A program made the position numbers and the translations under genes. The notes beneath the pieces are model-generated. The model ran no database searches. It was not told the DNA's origin and saw only the letters and a list, made by a program, of their open reading frames with translations. DNA of 64,000 nucleotides. Origin: Coniferiporia sulphurascens (lineage: Eukaryota; Basidiomycota; Agaricomycetes; Hymenochaetales; Hymenochaetaceae). The stretch covers positions 558,001-622,000 of the forward strand of contig NBBA01000006.1 in the NCBI GenBank assembly GCA_002794785.1. Direction: 5' to 3'. Of this stretch, positions 1 through 10,995 are shown one piece after another. Positions within the stretch are counted from its first letter, which is position 1. The number at the start of each line of letters is the position of its first letter.

Positions 1-462
1 TCATCACACGAAATGAATCCGCCTTTTTACTCATCAGTTTATCGCGACAACGTCAAGAACTCCAAAAAAGGCAGCGCGGGGAAATCATCGGTCGCGGGCG
101 AGAGCATCTCCGCACGGTCCAAGAACGCGAAGGGCAAAGGCAAGGAGCGCGCCACCGGCGCAGGCCCGTCTCCCCTTTCCGCCTCCATCTCCGCACACGC
201 CTCTGCGGACGAGGAGATGGGCGAAGGGGCCGAAGCTGAGCGCGGAGGCGAGGGTGACGATGAGGAGGGTGACGAAGAAGTGGAGGATGAGGAAGAGGAT
301 GAGCTGGCGGATGATGTGGAGGAGGAGGACGAGGCTGAGCCGGAGGAGGAGGAACCTGCGGATCGGATGCTCGTGGATGAAGACCCGGGGCAGGAGCATC
401 TGGGGACGGGTCTTGGAGCTGAAGGTCTCGCGGTCGACGTAGAGGATAGTGAGGATGAGTAG
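1..462 (+). CDS. 3' end of an acidic-tailed nuclear-type protein (5' truncated by window)
   Basis: The reading frame is open from the first base and stops with TAG at 460-462. The visible part begins with a short ordered-looking stretch (PPFYSSVYRDNVKNSKKG). It then becomes Ser/Lys/Gly-rich with a KGKGKER basic cluster, and ends in a long Glu/Asp run (about residues 65-150). Basic cluster plus acidic tail is typical of chromatin or nucleolar proteins, but no domain can be named. The first methionine (13) is probably internal, because the frame continues upstream out of the window. That this is a real gene end rests on the strong compositional bias in one frame and on the frame being open at the edge. 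Confidence 0.5.
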   Translation, partial: SSHEMNPPFYSSVYRDNVKNSKKGSAGKSSVAGESISARSKNAKGKGKERATGAGPSPLSASISAHASADEEMGEGAEAERGGEGDDEEGDEEVEDEEEDELADDVEEEDEAEPEEEEPADRMLVDEDPGQEHLGTGLGAEGLAVDVEDSEDE

Positions 463-1192
463 GGATGTGGTTGTGATTGCGGGTGTAGCCGCTGACCAGG
501 TTCGTACTAAATTCTGTGGTTATAGTGGTGACTGATATCATGAGCCAGATTTCACTCAGGTTTCTTTAAAAGAAGAAGGCCAAGGGAAAGGTCTGTGTAG
601 GCATGGCGAGTAACCTACGATAAAAGTGCCAGTGACTGTGAGGGTACGATATTCCGACCTTGTTGTACTATATGGCGCAGTGAACTTCGTTCCCAACACC
701 AATTCGGAATCCTAATCGCCCTTGCGCTCATCTGCTAGGCTATGGACTCTTGGTGGCGGTGATTTTTATTAAAACAAACGTGGCGTATGTTCGGACATTA
801 ACGCCAACGAGATACTGGCGACGTTTGTGGCGAGTCGAGTTCTAATGAACTCATGGTGCATAAATACAGACTTGTACAATCTTGGGATTAGATCACGAGT
901 ATCAACCAGGTCATATCGCTGCATTTCCATACCCGACACCGGGCCATACGCATGATGCCCAAAAGTCATAAAATTTAACTTCAAATTCAGACTCTGGCAC
1001 GTTGCACTCTAGGCGCCCCCCACAATAGGGACCTCTTAGACCTAATTTCTCATACTTACAGTAATTTGGCCTAAGTACCTCTCCCCACGGAGTAGTATCT
1101 GAGGCGCATGTTACATACGCTGTCTAGAAGTTCGCGGTCAAGCCGGTTGAAGGGAGCCCAAAAGTGACGAAAAACGTTGCATACGCATCTCG
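463..1192. other. Intergenic, 3'-3' between the acidic-tail gene and the SDR
   Basis: The flanking genes converge here. Short open frames exist in several frames but none shows coding bias, splice-consistent joining or a recognisable motif. I see nothing else in it. Confidence 0.5.
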
Positions 1193-2394
1193 TTACCACT
1201 TCTCGTGTGCGGGACGGAGGTCGAGTTCCCAAGTCCAATTAGAACGATCTTGGTTTGCGAGATAAAGGTACGCCTGAAGATGCAAATGAGAAACACTGGT
1301 TACCAGGAGGCACCTGTTCGGAGGATAGATGTAGTATACGCACATTAGCTATGCCCACTGGGTCAACCCGGACGTCTTCGTTTTGCTCCCAGGAGAGGTC
1401 GTTCTTCTTCCTCTTCCAGAAATCCGTCATAATGGCTGTTTTAGGTCAAGCGTTGATAAGTTCACTCTATCTCAAGAGTCAACGCAAAATGAAATACTTA
1501 CTGCCGTCGATTATGACCTAGAGTAAATGAGATGCGTCAGAGAAACCGCTAGGAACGAGAAAAGGCGTCTTACGTGTGCAACCTGTATCAAAAATGCAGA
1601 TTAGCAGTGAGTTCGGTAAGACCATAATGACACCGCACGTGTATATTGTCTCTCCCAAACTCCTTGTTCAGGCTTTGGGACAGAGCTCGTAGGCCAGACT
1701 TTCCCGCGGAAAAAGCACTAGTCGTCGTGTTTCCTCTCCAGGAAGCCGTCGCCCCCGTGAAAATAAGTGCCCCCCGCTTTCCACTTTCATCCAATTCATT
1801 ATCTTTGAACGCGGTTATTACAAGGCGGGCGAACGTGAACGCAGCGCGGATATTGACGTCAATGGATTCGTCGATTTGCTCTTCCGTGAGACTCAGGAAA
1901 GGCCTGCGGATGTTGTGCGCTGTGTTCCATACTGCGACTCGCAGAATGGATGTTGAAGCGGGCCATAGGGATGCGATAGCCTCGAATGCGGATTTTATTT
2001 CTGAGGCTGTATAGGCAGAAATCGGGAAAGCGGCCGCCTAGCGGACTTGGTTAGCCCGTATAGGAGGAGGGTTGAAGTTGGTGATGATGGTGAGTACCTC
2101 TCCTCCGGCGGCGTTGATGTCGTCGGCCGTCTTTTTCAGATGGTCTGCGTTTCGCGCAAGGAGTGCGACGCGGTAGCCTTCTTTAGCGAATAATTTCCTG
2201 TGTATAAAAGGTACTTTAGCATATGTGTCTGGTGGTGCAGTAATCAGCAGCCCAAGCGTACGCGGTTGCAGCGCCGGTGCCTAGTCGACAGTCATGTAAG
2301 CGTCAGTCTCAGCGTGATTCGGTAGCAATCTGGTCTGCGGACCTGAGCCATTGCCAACGCCAGCCACAACGAGGACGGGGCGTCTTGGCGACAT
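1193..2394 (-). CDS. Short-chain dehydrogenase/reductase, 8 exons
   Basis: Spliced model (255 aa): 2394-2343, 2280-2262, 2197-2098, 2037-1639, 1582-1574, 1517-1502, 1435-1344, 1273-1193. All junctions keep frame and all introns are GT-AG. The N-terminal Rossmann nucleotide-binding loop GVGNGSGTG (residues about 12-20) is followed by the helix AATAKLFAKEGYRVALLAR. The central strand IFTGATAS (about 150-156) and the active-site helix FSAGKSGLRALSQSL are present. The usual Tyr of YxxxK is Phe here (FSAGK, 166-170), as in a divergent SDR subgroup. The C-terminus ends LANQDRSNWTWELDLRP. It is probably an NAD(P)-dependent oxidoreductase of unknown substrate, cytosolic, with no signal peptide. Exons of 19, 9 and 16 nt are notable. 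It lies downstream of the amidase on the same strand; a shared role is not shown. Confidence 0.85.
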
Positions 2395-3093
2395 GCCAGG
2401 TTTGGTCGTTCGAGTGGAATGATTGCGACCGGGAGCAAGGCCGGAGCGCTATAAGTACGAGTGCGATTCAATTTACCACTTGCATTTAGCACATGATTCG
2501 GACCATCAAGCCATCAAAGCTTCTTCGAAGTTCGGGCACTTACTCATCCTCCCCGAATCTGCCATTTGCTGACTAATGTGGCTCACGTTGTAAAAGCACG
2601 AGCCTCTTCGCGCTGGGGCGCAACCTGATCACAGTATAGTGAGTACCGAAGTACGAAGGACATCACAGAAGCTGGGTATTTCCCTTAAGCAGTCCTTCAT
2701 GCGCAGTGTGGTATACGTGCAGATGGCAGTACAAATTACTAGAGCGACCTCAATCCCATGCAGGCCCACCCTTACTACTATGTATGACATTCCGACTTTA
2801 GAAGCTCTGTGCTACCTGCAGTTTCCTTGTTGGTCTCCATTGTCCACGAACGTTCCGTTGTGCATTGCTTGACTTTCTCTTCGGCGCCTCTCTTATCCTT
2901 GTCCTTTCCGATGTTTCCCTCCACGTTTCCGTAGAACTGCTTTCGTGACCTTAACCTCGACAGGAACCTCTAGACTTCGTCTTGTATCTTGACTTTCATC
3001 CCAGTGTTCGCTCCCAATTATCCGCCGAATTTTCCCAAGAATTACCCCCGACAGCTCGACCACGATAACCCAAATTCCTGCACCTCTCTTGCT
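2395..3093. other. Intergenic between amidase 3' end and SDR start
   Basis: This 0.7 kb stretch holds the 3' flank of the amidase and the presumed promoter of the SDR. It contains only short incoherent open frames. No TATA box or repeat stands out. Confidence 0.5.
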
Positions 3094-4574
3094 TCATTTC
3101 GTTAAAACGGATTTGGGCATCATCATTCCGATCTGTGATTTTGTAAAACGACCGCGCAAGCAAGAGATATAAACACAAGGTACTCGCCACATAATTCGGC
3201 ATGTCGACCTTTAAAAGCAAACCGCGTTCTCAGGTCCCCAGACAGGGAGACAAAAGCTTTAGACTCAACACTTCGTGCATGCGAAGGTCACCTGCAACGC
3301 TGCAGAGCATGTATGCCGTGACTCTATCGAGACCATGTTCCGCAACGAGGAACGCAATCATATGGCGGACGGCATCACGCGCGGCTTCGCGAATGTCTAT
3401 AACCTACGCGCTTCAGATATGTATTCTGTGCGGATGCGAAGAAAGGGGACCCCAGCTGGAGCGGGGGGGGGGATGAGGGACGAACGTACCAGGTCCGACC
3501 CCGGTTGTACAATAATACTCGTCGCCGTCTGCCGAGCTCTTGTCAAGCTGTGCGATGTGTGTTCGGAAGTGCGGCGTTTTCACATATGACTTGTCCTTTA
3601 TTACAGTAAGGCGGACAGTCACTGTGATAGGCGTCTCGATTGCCGTTCCTGTTGTACATGCCAGAGAAACGTTAAGTAAGACCCGTGCATTCCAAACAGA
3701 TGATGATGGTGTACTCACCGCAAACCTCTGGTAAAACGAGACGAAATTGACATTTGATTTGCTAGTTATTACGGATAATAGTACTCGCCTCCGTCTCCCT
3801 GAGCAGCGTGTCCATCCTACACGAGTATTATAAGTTTGTGTGTCATAAAATCCAGACACCGATATTCTTACGCCGATGGAAAAGAGTGCCCCGGGAGCTT
3901 CAACCGGCAGGTAGAGCGTGGATCCTGCCGTGACATGCTTCGTGTCTATATTACCCTGAAAAAAATGGCCCGTTAAAGAGGCTGCATGTGACCAATGAAA
4001 GACATACTTACCCCGGTATTATACGGTGGGATTGTCGAAAACGCGCCACTTACACCCCTTGCCAGCCCCATCTCCCCCGCAAATGGGCGTATCGGCGTTT
4101 TAAACCCCTCAGACCCAAAGACCGACGCCTGCTTACTGCCTTTGTCGATATTCCAAATCTTCAGCTCCGGGTCCGGAAACTCGTCCGCGAGAAGCCCGAA
4201 ATCCGGGATGAGCGCCGTCCAGCCCCAATCGGCGGTCTCGATCGAGAGCACGTCTACGCGTAGCGTGTCACCCGGCTCAGCGCCCTCGACAGCTATAGGC
4301 CCGCATACCTGATCGAGCTGTGAGAAGTCGAGGTTCCTCACGGTGTCCGACGTAGAGGTAGAAGTGATTTGTCCGTTGGACGCGTCGAGGCAGTCGAAGG
4401 TGACTGTATCGCCAGAGGCAATTGTTTGGACCGGTGGAATGCTGTAGGGCCCGATTGTATAATTAGCTGCACTGCCTCTATACGCTGAGGCTCAGAAGTT
4501 TAGAATGAGAGGTGGACGCGCCTGTTATCCCAAGCGAGGTGATTTTGCGAGCGGCTGACGGAGTGGATGGACAT
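3094..4574 (-). CDS. Acetamidase/formamidase family protein, 9 exons, three GC-AG introns
   Basis: Spliced model (315 aa): 4574-4522, 4441-4012, 3955-3872, 3816-3789, 3727-3719, 3648-3490, 3396-3272, 3208-3188, 3132-3094. The family hydrolyses formamide or short aliphatic amides to ammonia and acid, usually for nitrogen supply. Visible signatures are HLAWDNSIPP near the N-terminus, SGDTVTFDCLDASNGQ, the metal-site region GHAAQGDGEVCGTAIETP (about 191-208) and the C-terminal VDMPNYVIGMMMP. Length matches the roughly 300-residue family. The conserved strings fix three introns with GC donors (GCGCGT at 4521, GCGAGT at 3788, GCGAGT at 3187). A 9-nt exon (3727-3719) supplies the Val-Cys of GEVCG. 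The third GC donor has a competing GT site 3 nt upstream that would drop one Val. No signal peptide is seen. Confidence 0.88.
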
Positions 4575-5717
4575 GTTTCGGGCTTGCACAAAGAGTCGAG
4601 GAGATGCAAGAGTTATCTGCACGACTCAGATATCCAAGACTGATAAGGCCCGAGTCGGCATGGTCGGACAAGCCGTTCGTGGACCATGTGCTCCGGAGGT
4701 CGTGTAAAGTTTGTCTAAATTCCGCGAGATCTCAATGTGAGAACAGGGGGAACTTTGGACGGAAGGGAATAAGGTGCCTAGAAAATACGATGCGCGCCGG
4801 GTTTGAGGATGCTGCACGAACTGTTTTTAAAATAAGTCCAATACAATGGACAAATGGACGAAAAACGGTGAACAGTCAGCCCCAGCGCGAAGAGTCATCA
4901 TTTTGTTTCCGGCCCCGAACAATGCTCCTCAGTGAACGGACGAGGGGAGAGGAGGACACAGGGAGGTCTCCTGTACCAGCGCAAGAATACAGAGAAACAG
5001 GTCTGCTTTCGCGAACGATAGGGGGATCCGGAGCATTGTTCACTTCAAAAGTATATCCAGAACGTCCGTGCGATAGCCTTCGAGGGAAAATTGAACCTGA
5101 ACTGAGTACCCCTTCGCACGGGACGACATTCAGAACCAACGGGACCTCGTGCAAGTTCAAGCTGAAAACGCCAATTCAGTCGTTCCTAGGTCGTCTCGTC
5201 TCATTGTTTCGCTTTTCTATTTCTTCATTTTCGCTGTAGAGTCGGGCCTGAGAAAGAATATGCACGAAAGTCGATATTCTGATTGTTTCAGAGATACAAA
5301 GAAACAGGCAGGTGGTGGACTCGTGGATGTGGGATGACGCGAACATATAAAACGCTTGCAGCGGGTTGTCCTCTCACCACCAACTTCGTCGACACTCCTC
5401 ACTCTAAAGTACAGATCGTCTATCTCATCCCTCGCACTAGCATTGCACAAGAAAACGTGTAGCAGCAGGCGGGACCAAGAGTAAATAAAAGAGGATCAAT
5501 TCGTAATACTGAAGGTGTGTAGTACGACGCAAGATACTTCGCAAAAAATTTCTGACAGATCAATTTAGGAACATTTGGGCACTAATGTCAGGCCACAAGC
5601 TACGGACATGCAAAGCAGTGTCTACAGATACAGTGTCCCAAAATTCTTTGTACAAAGTGAAGGAAACGGAGGCGCAGGAAATTTTTTGAACAAGCTTTGA
5701 CAAAGTCCTCTAAACGA
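4575..5717. other. Intergenic 1.1 kb upstream of amidase
   Basis: This is the amidase promoter side and the 3' flank of P1. A 211-codon frame on the + strand (4604-5239) is open, but its residue composition looks random and it matches nothing I know. No repeat or RNA gene is evident. Confidence 0.45.
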
Positions 5718-5720
5718 CTA
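5707..5720 (-). repeat. 14-nt identity with P4 across the stop codon
   Basis: On the coding strand the sequence TAGTCGTTTAGAGG begins with the P1 stop codon. The same 14 nt starts at the stop codon of P4 (10995-10982). It extends the P1-P4 homology into the 3' UTR, as either a remnant of duplication or a conserved 3' signal. Confidence 0.7.
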
Positions 5721-8372
5721 AGCGCGGAAAACTCTTCCCCAGAGCAATGTCGTCTCTGTGCGTCGCAGTGGCTGAGCAGCCATAGCCGGAGCAGGGACGA
5801 CTGGAGCGGCCTGAACTGGAGCAGGTTCAATCGGTGCAGGCTGAACGGCAGCCAAATCGAGTTCGACTGGTGCAACCACGTCCAAGTTACGTTCGACTGG
5901 CCCGGCTATGTCCAAGCTAGGGGACGCTGGCACAGCAGACTCGGTGACATCTCGAGCAGCTGGCTTGACATCGGCGGGCGCCTCGGCAGACGCGGGAGCT
6001 ACAGATGGGGTGGCAAGAGGAATCTCTGCACCCTCGACTTTCATCTTCCTTGAAGACCTCGTCGTCATGGCGTGAGTTGACGCAGGCACACGCTTTACTA
6101 CCTGCCTCTTCGATTTCTTGCTCGCGCCAGCCTCAGGCACTTCTTCGTCTCGCGCCCTCTTTTCGCCCTTCTTCGGCTTCGGCTTAGTTGTCTGGGTCGC
6201 TTTGGGCGGGTCTGCCTTTGTTGCGGTGGATTTCTTCGCTCCTCGTCGGGGGCGAGCGGCGGGAGCCTTCGCTGGAGCAGGACTCTTGTTCCTGGGTTTG
6301 CGAGTACGTGCTGGAGCCTTCGCCGCCGGAGGAACGGGCGCGTCTGCCTTGTAGCGTGTCCTGCGTGTCGACCTGCGGGAAGGTCCTGGATCCGGAATGT
6401 TCTGACTCGCGCAGGCGTGATTAACGTCGTCTATCTCTTCGTCGTCGTCGCGCGCTCGTTTGGAGCCCGTCTCAGCCGAGTTAGAGTCTAAAAGGGGCAG
6501 CGGTTCAACGGCCTTTCCTTTTCCCTTGTTTGCGCGAGTGGGACCAGAAGTTGCTTTGGTAGCTTGCGCGGCCGCGGTACGGGAACGAGTGCATCGTCCA
6601 GTGAATTCGGGTACTGGGGCTGGGGCAGCAGAAAGTTCGTCTTTCGACGCGGCAGATGGTTCTTTTTCCTTCGTCGTTACTGCTGTCGCTGCCGCCGCTC
6701 GAGTGTGTGTGCCTTTGGTTTCGCTAGGGGGAACTGGATTGGAGGCCTTGCCTTTCCCCCTGATCTTGCTGTTTGTCTTTATAACCCGTCCCTGCTTGCT
6801 ATCAACCGCCTTTCCCTTCCCCTTATCCACCTTGGCGTTCGTCTCTACTGATGCTGCAGCTTTTTCGTTCGAGCTCACTTGTGCACTTTCTGCTCCGTTT
6901 GCTTGAGCTTCATCGACTTCACGTGTCTGTGTCTCCTCCGCATCGCGTGCAGATGTATCTTGCACCTCGCGAGCTTGCGCGTCTCCTGTCCCCCGAGCTC
7001 GCGCCTCTTCCGCCTCGCGTGCCAGCGCGTCCCTCATCGCGTGTCGGCGATCACTGTCTACTTGCTGTCGAAGCAAACAGAACGCAAAGACAGGTGTATT
7101 TTCGAGCGCGACGAGCTCCGCATCAATGTCCAATTCTTCCTCTTCGGTCCCCTCCGTGGGTTGTGCCCCCTCTCTACGTGGTATCTCGTAAGGCTCACCA
7201 CGACCACCGACACCGCCGTTGCGGCAATGGAGAATCGGTGCGAACAGATGTTTCATCTCTGGGCTGCAGTCTGGCATCGGCCCACGTCCACAGAGGTACT
7301 CGTACATCTCAAGCAGCTGGGGTCGCTCTTCCATAGGAAAGGAGTTATAAACAGCTTCTCCGAAATGACCGTATGCTCTGACGTCCTGGTCGTCGAAAGA
7401 CTGCCCGTACATCTTCGAGGTGGACTTTTCGCGGAATTGCTCTATGTACCTGCTCGTCGCGAATCGCTCGTGGTAGTCCTGGACCACTGCTGCATCTTCA
7501 GATGGACGGACGGTGCCGGGTGCGAGTCTGTGGTTTATCGGCTTGTCACGGAGCAGGAGGAGACCTGCGCCGAGCGAGTAGCGTGCGTCTATCCAGAAGC
7601 ATTCTTCGACTGACACCCAGTTGAAGTGGACTAGCAGGACGATCTCAAGGCCTACGAAAGCGGAGGCGTCGCAATGGAACTGGATGTACGGCTTCAAAGC
7701 GCGGACGGTATCGCGCATGTACAGGAACCAGATGTAGATGGGAAGGGCAGTGAAGATAGATGGTGCGGGCAAGATTGCTGGGCCGCCACGCGTGTAGTCC
7801 CTTGCTACTATACCTGGAGCTGGAATGCTCTCGAATTGTGGCGTTGGTATGACTTCTTCCTCTATGATCTCGGTTCCTGCGGGTGAGGCTGCTGTGGTGA
7901 TGGGGGTGACTGGAAAGCATCGCACGTCAAAAGACGTATAATTGGACTGTGCGTATATGTGCTTACCTTCTCGTTCTTCGTCTTCGGGGCCTATATCAGA
8001 GCCATTGGGTGGCTCAGCATCGCCGTCGACGATGCGACCTATCGGGGCGACGTCGTTCTCTATGTTTTGGTTCGGGATGAAGGTACCGTTGCCCTTAAGA
8101 ATGCTGCCTGAGGCATCGTTACGGGCAGCAACGGCGTCTCCATCCACCATCGCATAGACGGCGTCATCTGCAGGCGCGTTGGCATCGGCGGTTGCGTCGG
8201 CGTTATCGATAGGATTGATCGCCGAAGTGCTGGTCGTCGCACCGTTCTCATCGTTGGACGTCGTCCCAGGGAAGACGACCTTAGAGGGGTCGTCAAGTGA
8301 GCTATGGCTCAGTGTGCCGCGCAGCCTCCTTTCCGAAGAAAGTTTGGCGTCAGCGACGCGTTTTGTGTTCAT
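5718..8372 (-). CDS. P1: lineage-specific protein with conserved core and basic low-complexity tail
   Basis: Model (865 aa): exons 8372-7967 and 7909-5718, joined by a 57-bp GTAAGC...CCAG intron. That intron is a multiple of three with no stop, so retention would also stay open. It is kept because P4 has an intron at the equivalent place. The start MNTKRVADAK at 8372 aligns with MNSTFADG of P4. After an Ala/Asp-rich N-terminus, the core occupies about residues 190-370 (WFLYMRD, then FNWVSVEECFWIDARYSLGAGL, in two parts VSVEECFWIDAR and LGAGLLLL, then GTVRPSED and YGHFGEA). A roughly 450-residue tail follows, rich in Lys, Ala, Pro and Glu, with KGKGK, KRARD and RRSTRRTR clusters (nuclear localisation signals by inference). 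It ends LRRTETTLLWGRVFRA. The core is not recognised as any named domain. It flanks BET2 opposite P4. Confidence 0.75.
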   Translation of the reverse strand: MNTKRVADAKLSSERRLRGTLSHSSLDDPSKVVFPGTTSNDENGATTSTSAINPIDNADATADANAPADDAVYAMVDGDAVAARNDASGSILKGNGTFIPNQNIENDVAPIGRIVDGDAEPPNGSDIGPEDEEREGKHIYAQSNYTSFDVRCFPVTPITTAASPAGTEIIEEEVIPTPQFESIPAPGIVARDYTRGGPAILPAPSIFTALPIYIWFLYMRDTVRALKPYIQFHCDASAFVGLEIVLLVHFNWVSVEECFWIDARYSLGAGLLLLRDKPINHRLAPGTVRPSEDAAVVQDYHERFATSRYIEQFREKSTSKMYGQSFDDQDVRAYGHFGEAVYNSFPMEERPQLLEMYEYLCGRGPMPDCSPEMKHLFAPILHCRNGGVGGRGEPYEIPRREGAQPTEGTEEEELDIDAELVALENTPVFAFCLLRQQVDSDRRHAMRDALAREAEEARARGTGDAQAREVQDTSARDAEETQTREVDEAQANGAESAQVSSNEKAAASVETNAKVDKGKGKAVDSKQGRVIKTNSKIRGKGKASNPVPPSETKGTHTRAAAATAVTTKEKEPSAASKDELSAAPAPVPEFTGRCTRSRTAAAQATKATSGPTRANKGKGKAVEPLPLLDSNSAETGSKRARDDDEEIDDVNHACASQNIPDPGPSRRSTRRTRYKADAPVPPAAKAPARTRKPRNKSPAPAKAPAARPRRGAKKSTATKADPPKATQTTKPKPKKGEKRARDEEVPEAGASKKSKRQVVKRVPASTHAMTTRSSRKMKVEGAEIPLATPSVAPASAEAPADVKPAARDVTESAVPASPSLDIAGPVERNLDVVAPVELDLAAVQPAPIEPAPVQAAPVVPAPAMAAQPLRRTETTLLWGRVFRA

Positions 8373-8977
8373 GTTTATGAGCTGATGATGTTGAAGCAGA
8401 TCAACTTGAGAAAAGGTGCGGTTGTATAAGCCGGTGCTGGTAAAATGCACGGACGATGGTAGTGGTTGGAAAGTTCGCGGCTGAAAACGCGTCGCGTCTC
8501 CCTTTATGCACGTACAAATGAACCACGCACCTCGTGGTCCGACCGTTCGGACATATTGGGTTTCTTTATTTGTATTTGCTGTTACTACCTTTTTCTGCTC
8601 TTGTTCTGCAAATACCTTGCAGATAATAATTTTTTTGTGCGTTTAAATCTGGGGGGAATCGAAATGCATACTAGGCACTCTTTTTTGTTTATATGCTTTG
8701 CGAGCAAGGCATGGGCCGTACTGAATCTCGCTAAACGACTTAATTACAACAAAAAGGCTCTTGTATGGTAGTCGCGATTCGATGGAGTCGTTCCGTGTAA
8801 TTCAAGTCTGTAAGCTGAAGCTACGAAAAAACATGATAATTACGATTGACAATTGAATATCGAAATTTGAGCTCGACAAGGTTATCGAAGCGGCGGTTGC
8901 GGGCGTCTATCAACGCAGTCGATCATCCGGTCTATACGCGTCCTCGACGCCATCCGCAAGCGTCGTCGACGACGACG
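8373..8977. promoter_or_regulatory. Divergent promoter region between P1 and BET2
   Basis: These 605 bp separate two genes transcribed away from each other and must hold both promoters. The middle is AT- and T-rich (about 8560-8700). No clear TATA box or palindromic operator is visible at usable spacing. Confidence 0.4.
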
Positions 8978-10355
8978 ATGGCGACCGAGCTGCTCATCCC
9001 ACTGCACATCAAATACATCCAGTCACTTTACACCGTGAGGCCAATCCCCTCTGCTCTCTTCACTACTTAGTCTCGTCTCTGCAGCACAAGGATGACCTCG
9101 CCTACCACATGACTGCGCACCTCCGACTCAATGGCGTCTATTGGGGGCTCACGGCGCTCTGTACCATGGGCGCGCAGGACGTGCTTTCGCAGGAGGAAAC
9201 AGTTGAATATGTTATGAGCTGTTGGGATGAGGAGGCGGGTGAGTGCGTGTCTGTTGTCTTTGCTTGGAACCGTGGTTGACGACGGACCGCGATACAAAGG
9301 CGCATTCGGCGCGCACCCGGACCACGATGCACATATCCTCTCTACGCTATCCGCTATCCAGATCCTCGCCATCCAAAATGCGCTCGACAGACTCGACGTT
9401 GAGCGCGTCACGAACTGTGAGTATCCTACCTATCCCGACCGAGCATACACCCATCGATGAACAGTCATATTGTCCCTTCAGCTTCCCTCTGGTGCGTTCG
9501 CAGGCGACAGATTCGGCGAGTCGGACACTCGGTTCCTATATTGCTCCATCTCCGCTTTATCACTTATTGGCCAACTTCATGCACTCGACCGTGACGGAGC
9601 GAACGGCCGCGCGCGAGCCATCGAGCATATCGTGAAGTGCCGGAACGTCGACGGTGGATTTGGGCTTGCACCGGGCGCGGAGAGTCATGCTGGCCAAGGT
9701 GTGTGGATAGACTTGAAGTTGTTTCGCTTTAACTCACGTCGCGGTCTAGTGTTCGTGTGCGTTAGTGCGCTGGCGATTCTCGATCGCCTTGATTTGGTGG
9801 ATGCGGACTCGCTCGCTTGGTGGCTCGCCGAACGTCAGTTGCCTAATGGTGGGCTCAATGGCAGGCCGGAGAAGCTCGAGGATGTACGTTTTCGCACGCA
9901 TATCGGTTTTACTTACAGACTCAATTTGTATTCAGGTATGCTACAGTTTTTGGACCCTGACAGGACTTTCAACCCTCAATAAGCTGCACTGGATTGATGC
10001 AGACAAGCTCATCGCGTTTATACTCTCTGCTCAGGTGAATATGTATACATCATGGTCTATAGACCCGCACGCTCATTACACTCGCGCTACAGGACACAGA
10101 TGCGGGTGGAATCGCCGACCGGCCAGATAACACCGCCGACGTTTTCCACACGCACTTCGGGGTTGCGGGTATGTCCTCAACGTCCCTCGGAATATACTGC
10201 GTACATCCCGCTCACAAGTGCATCTTTCAGGCCTGTCACTTCTCGGATACCCGGGGCTCGTAGACCTTGATCCAGTGTACTGTATGCCTGCACACGTGAT
10301 TGAGCGCCTTGGATTGCGGAAGGGCTGGGTGGCTCTGCCGAGGCGGAAGGCGTGA
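8978..10355 (+). CDS. BET2: Rab geranylgeranyltransferase (GGTase II) beta subunit, 8 exons
   Basis: Spliced model (331 aa): 8978-9034, 9085-9238, 9300-9416, 9465-9698, 9750-9883, 9936-10034, 10093-10168, 10231-10355. The enzyme attaches geranylgeranyl groups to C-terminal cysteines of Rab GTPases, with an alpha subunit and Rab escort protein. Prenyltransferase repeats are visible as [60 protein letters not shown] and [16 protein letters not shown]. The zinc ligands known for this family are present: Asp and Cys in LEDVCYSFW and His in [15 protein letters not shown]. The N-terminus [12 protein letters not shown] and the [11 protein letters not shown] segment match BET2 rather than the farnesyl or GGTase I beta subunits. 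Length is standard. It sits between the paralogues P1 and P4. Confidence 0.95.
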
Positions 10356-10992
10356 CTACGCGCGGAGACATTCAAGCTTGACGGATTGTGTTGAGTTTTG
10401 GGGGGCGTGCAGAGTCGACATTATGACTGATGTGAACTTAAAAAGTAAGAATTGCTAAACTATGTCGACTGTGTAGGATAAGTGGATAAGCAGCCACTTC
10501 AAGTTGTATTTCCTTGCCTGAATTGATTACCTTGGGTTTTTTAAGCGTCTGGGTACGGTCAGATGAGTGAGAAATTGAACAAGTCACCACAGGACAAGGG
10601 AACCTGATATTAAAAAATTATTGAGTCATCTGTGTCAACCTTCGCGAACAGCTTTCAGCGCACAAGCCTCTCGGATCTCGACTCTCAGCAAAACGACGCA
10701 AAGTTCGAGTTATTGTTTTGACCGCTATTTGGTAGCTCTACTCTACGCCAGGGGAAAGTAAAATATTGTATGCAGCTAAAGACTAATCGAACTGCAGTCC
10801 ATAAACAAGCAAACAACCTGCTGGAGAAATGAAGACTCTTAAAATTAACAAGAAATTCGACAGAACTGAGAATAACGCTATGACAAGTAGCGTCTACGAA
10901 TACATTCAGAAGAAATATATATACGAAACGAAGTTGAAAAAGTGAAAAAGTGGGAACACGGTGTACAGGAGATAGCATGCGCCTCTAAACGA
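10356..10992. other. Convergent 3' intergenic, BET2 / P4
   Basis: This AT-rich 0.64 kb stretch lies between two 3' ends. It contains only frames without coding character. No structured RNA is seen. Confidence 0.5.
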
Positions 10993-10995
10993 CTA
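10982..10995 (-). repeat. 14-nt identity with P1 across the stop codon
   Basis: TAGTCGTTTAGAGG on the coding strand starts at the P4 stop codon and is identical to the P1 stop region (5720-5707). The surrounding 3' UTR is otherwise diverged. Confidence 0.7.

Noticed and set aside
4604..5239. A 211-codon open frame on the + strand
   Set aside because: Residue composition looks random, no motif or splice structure is visible, and it lies in the upstream region of the amidase.
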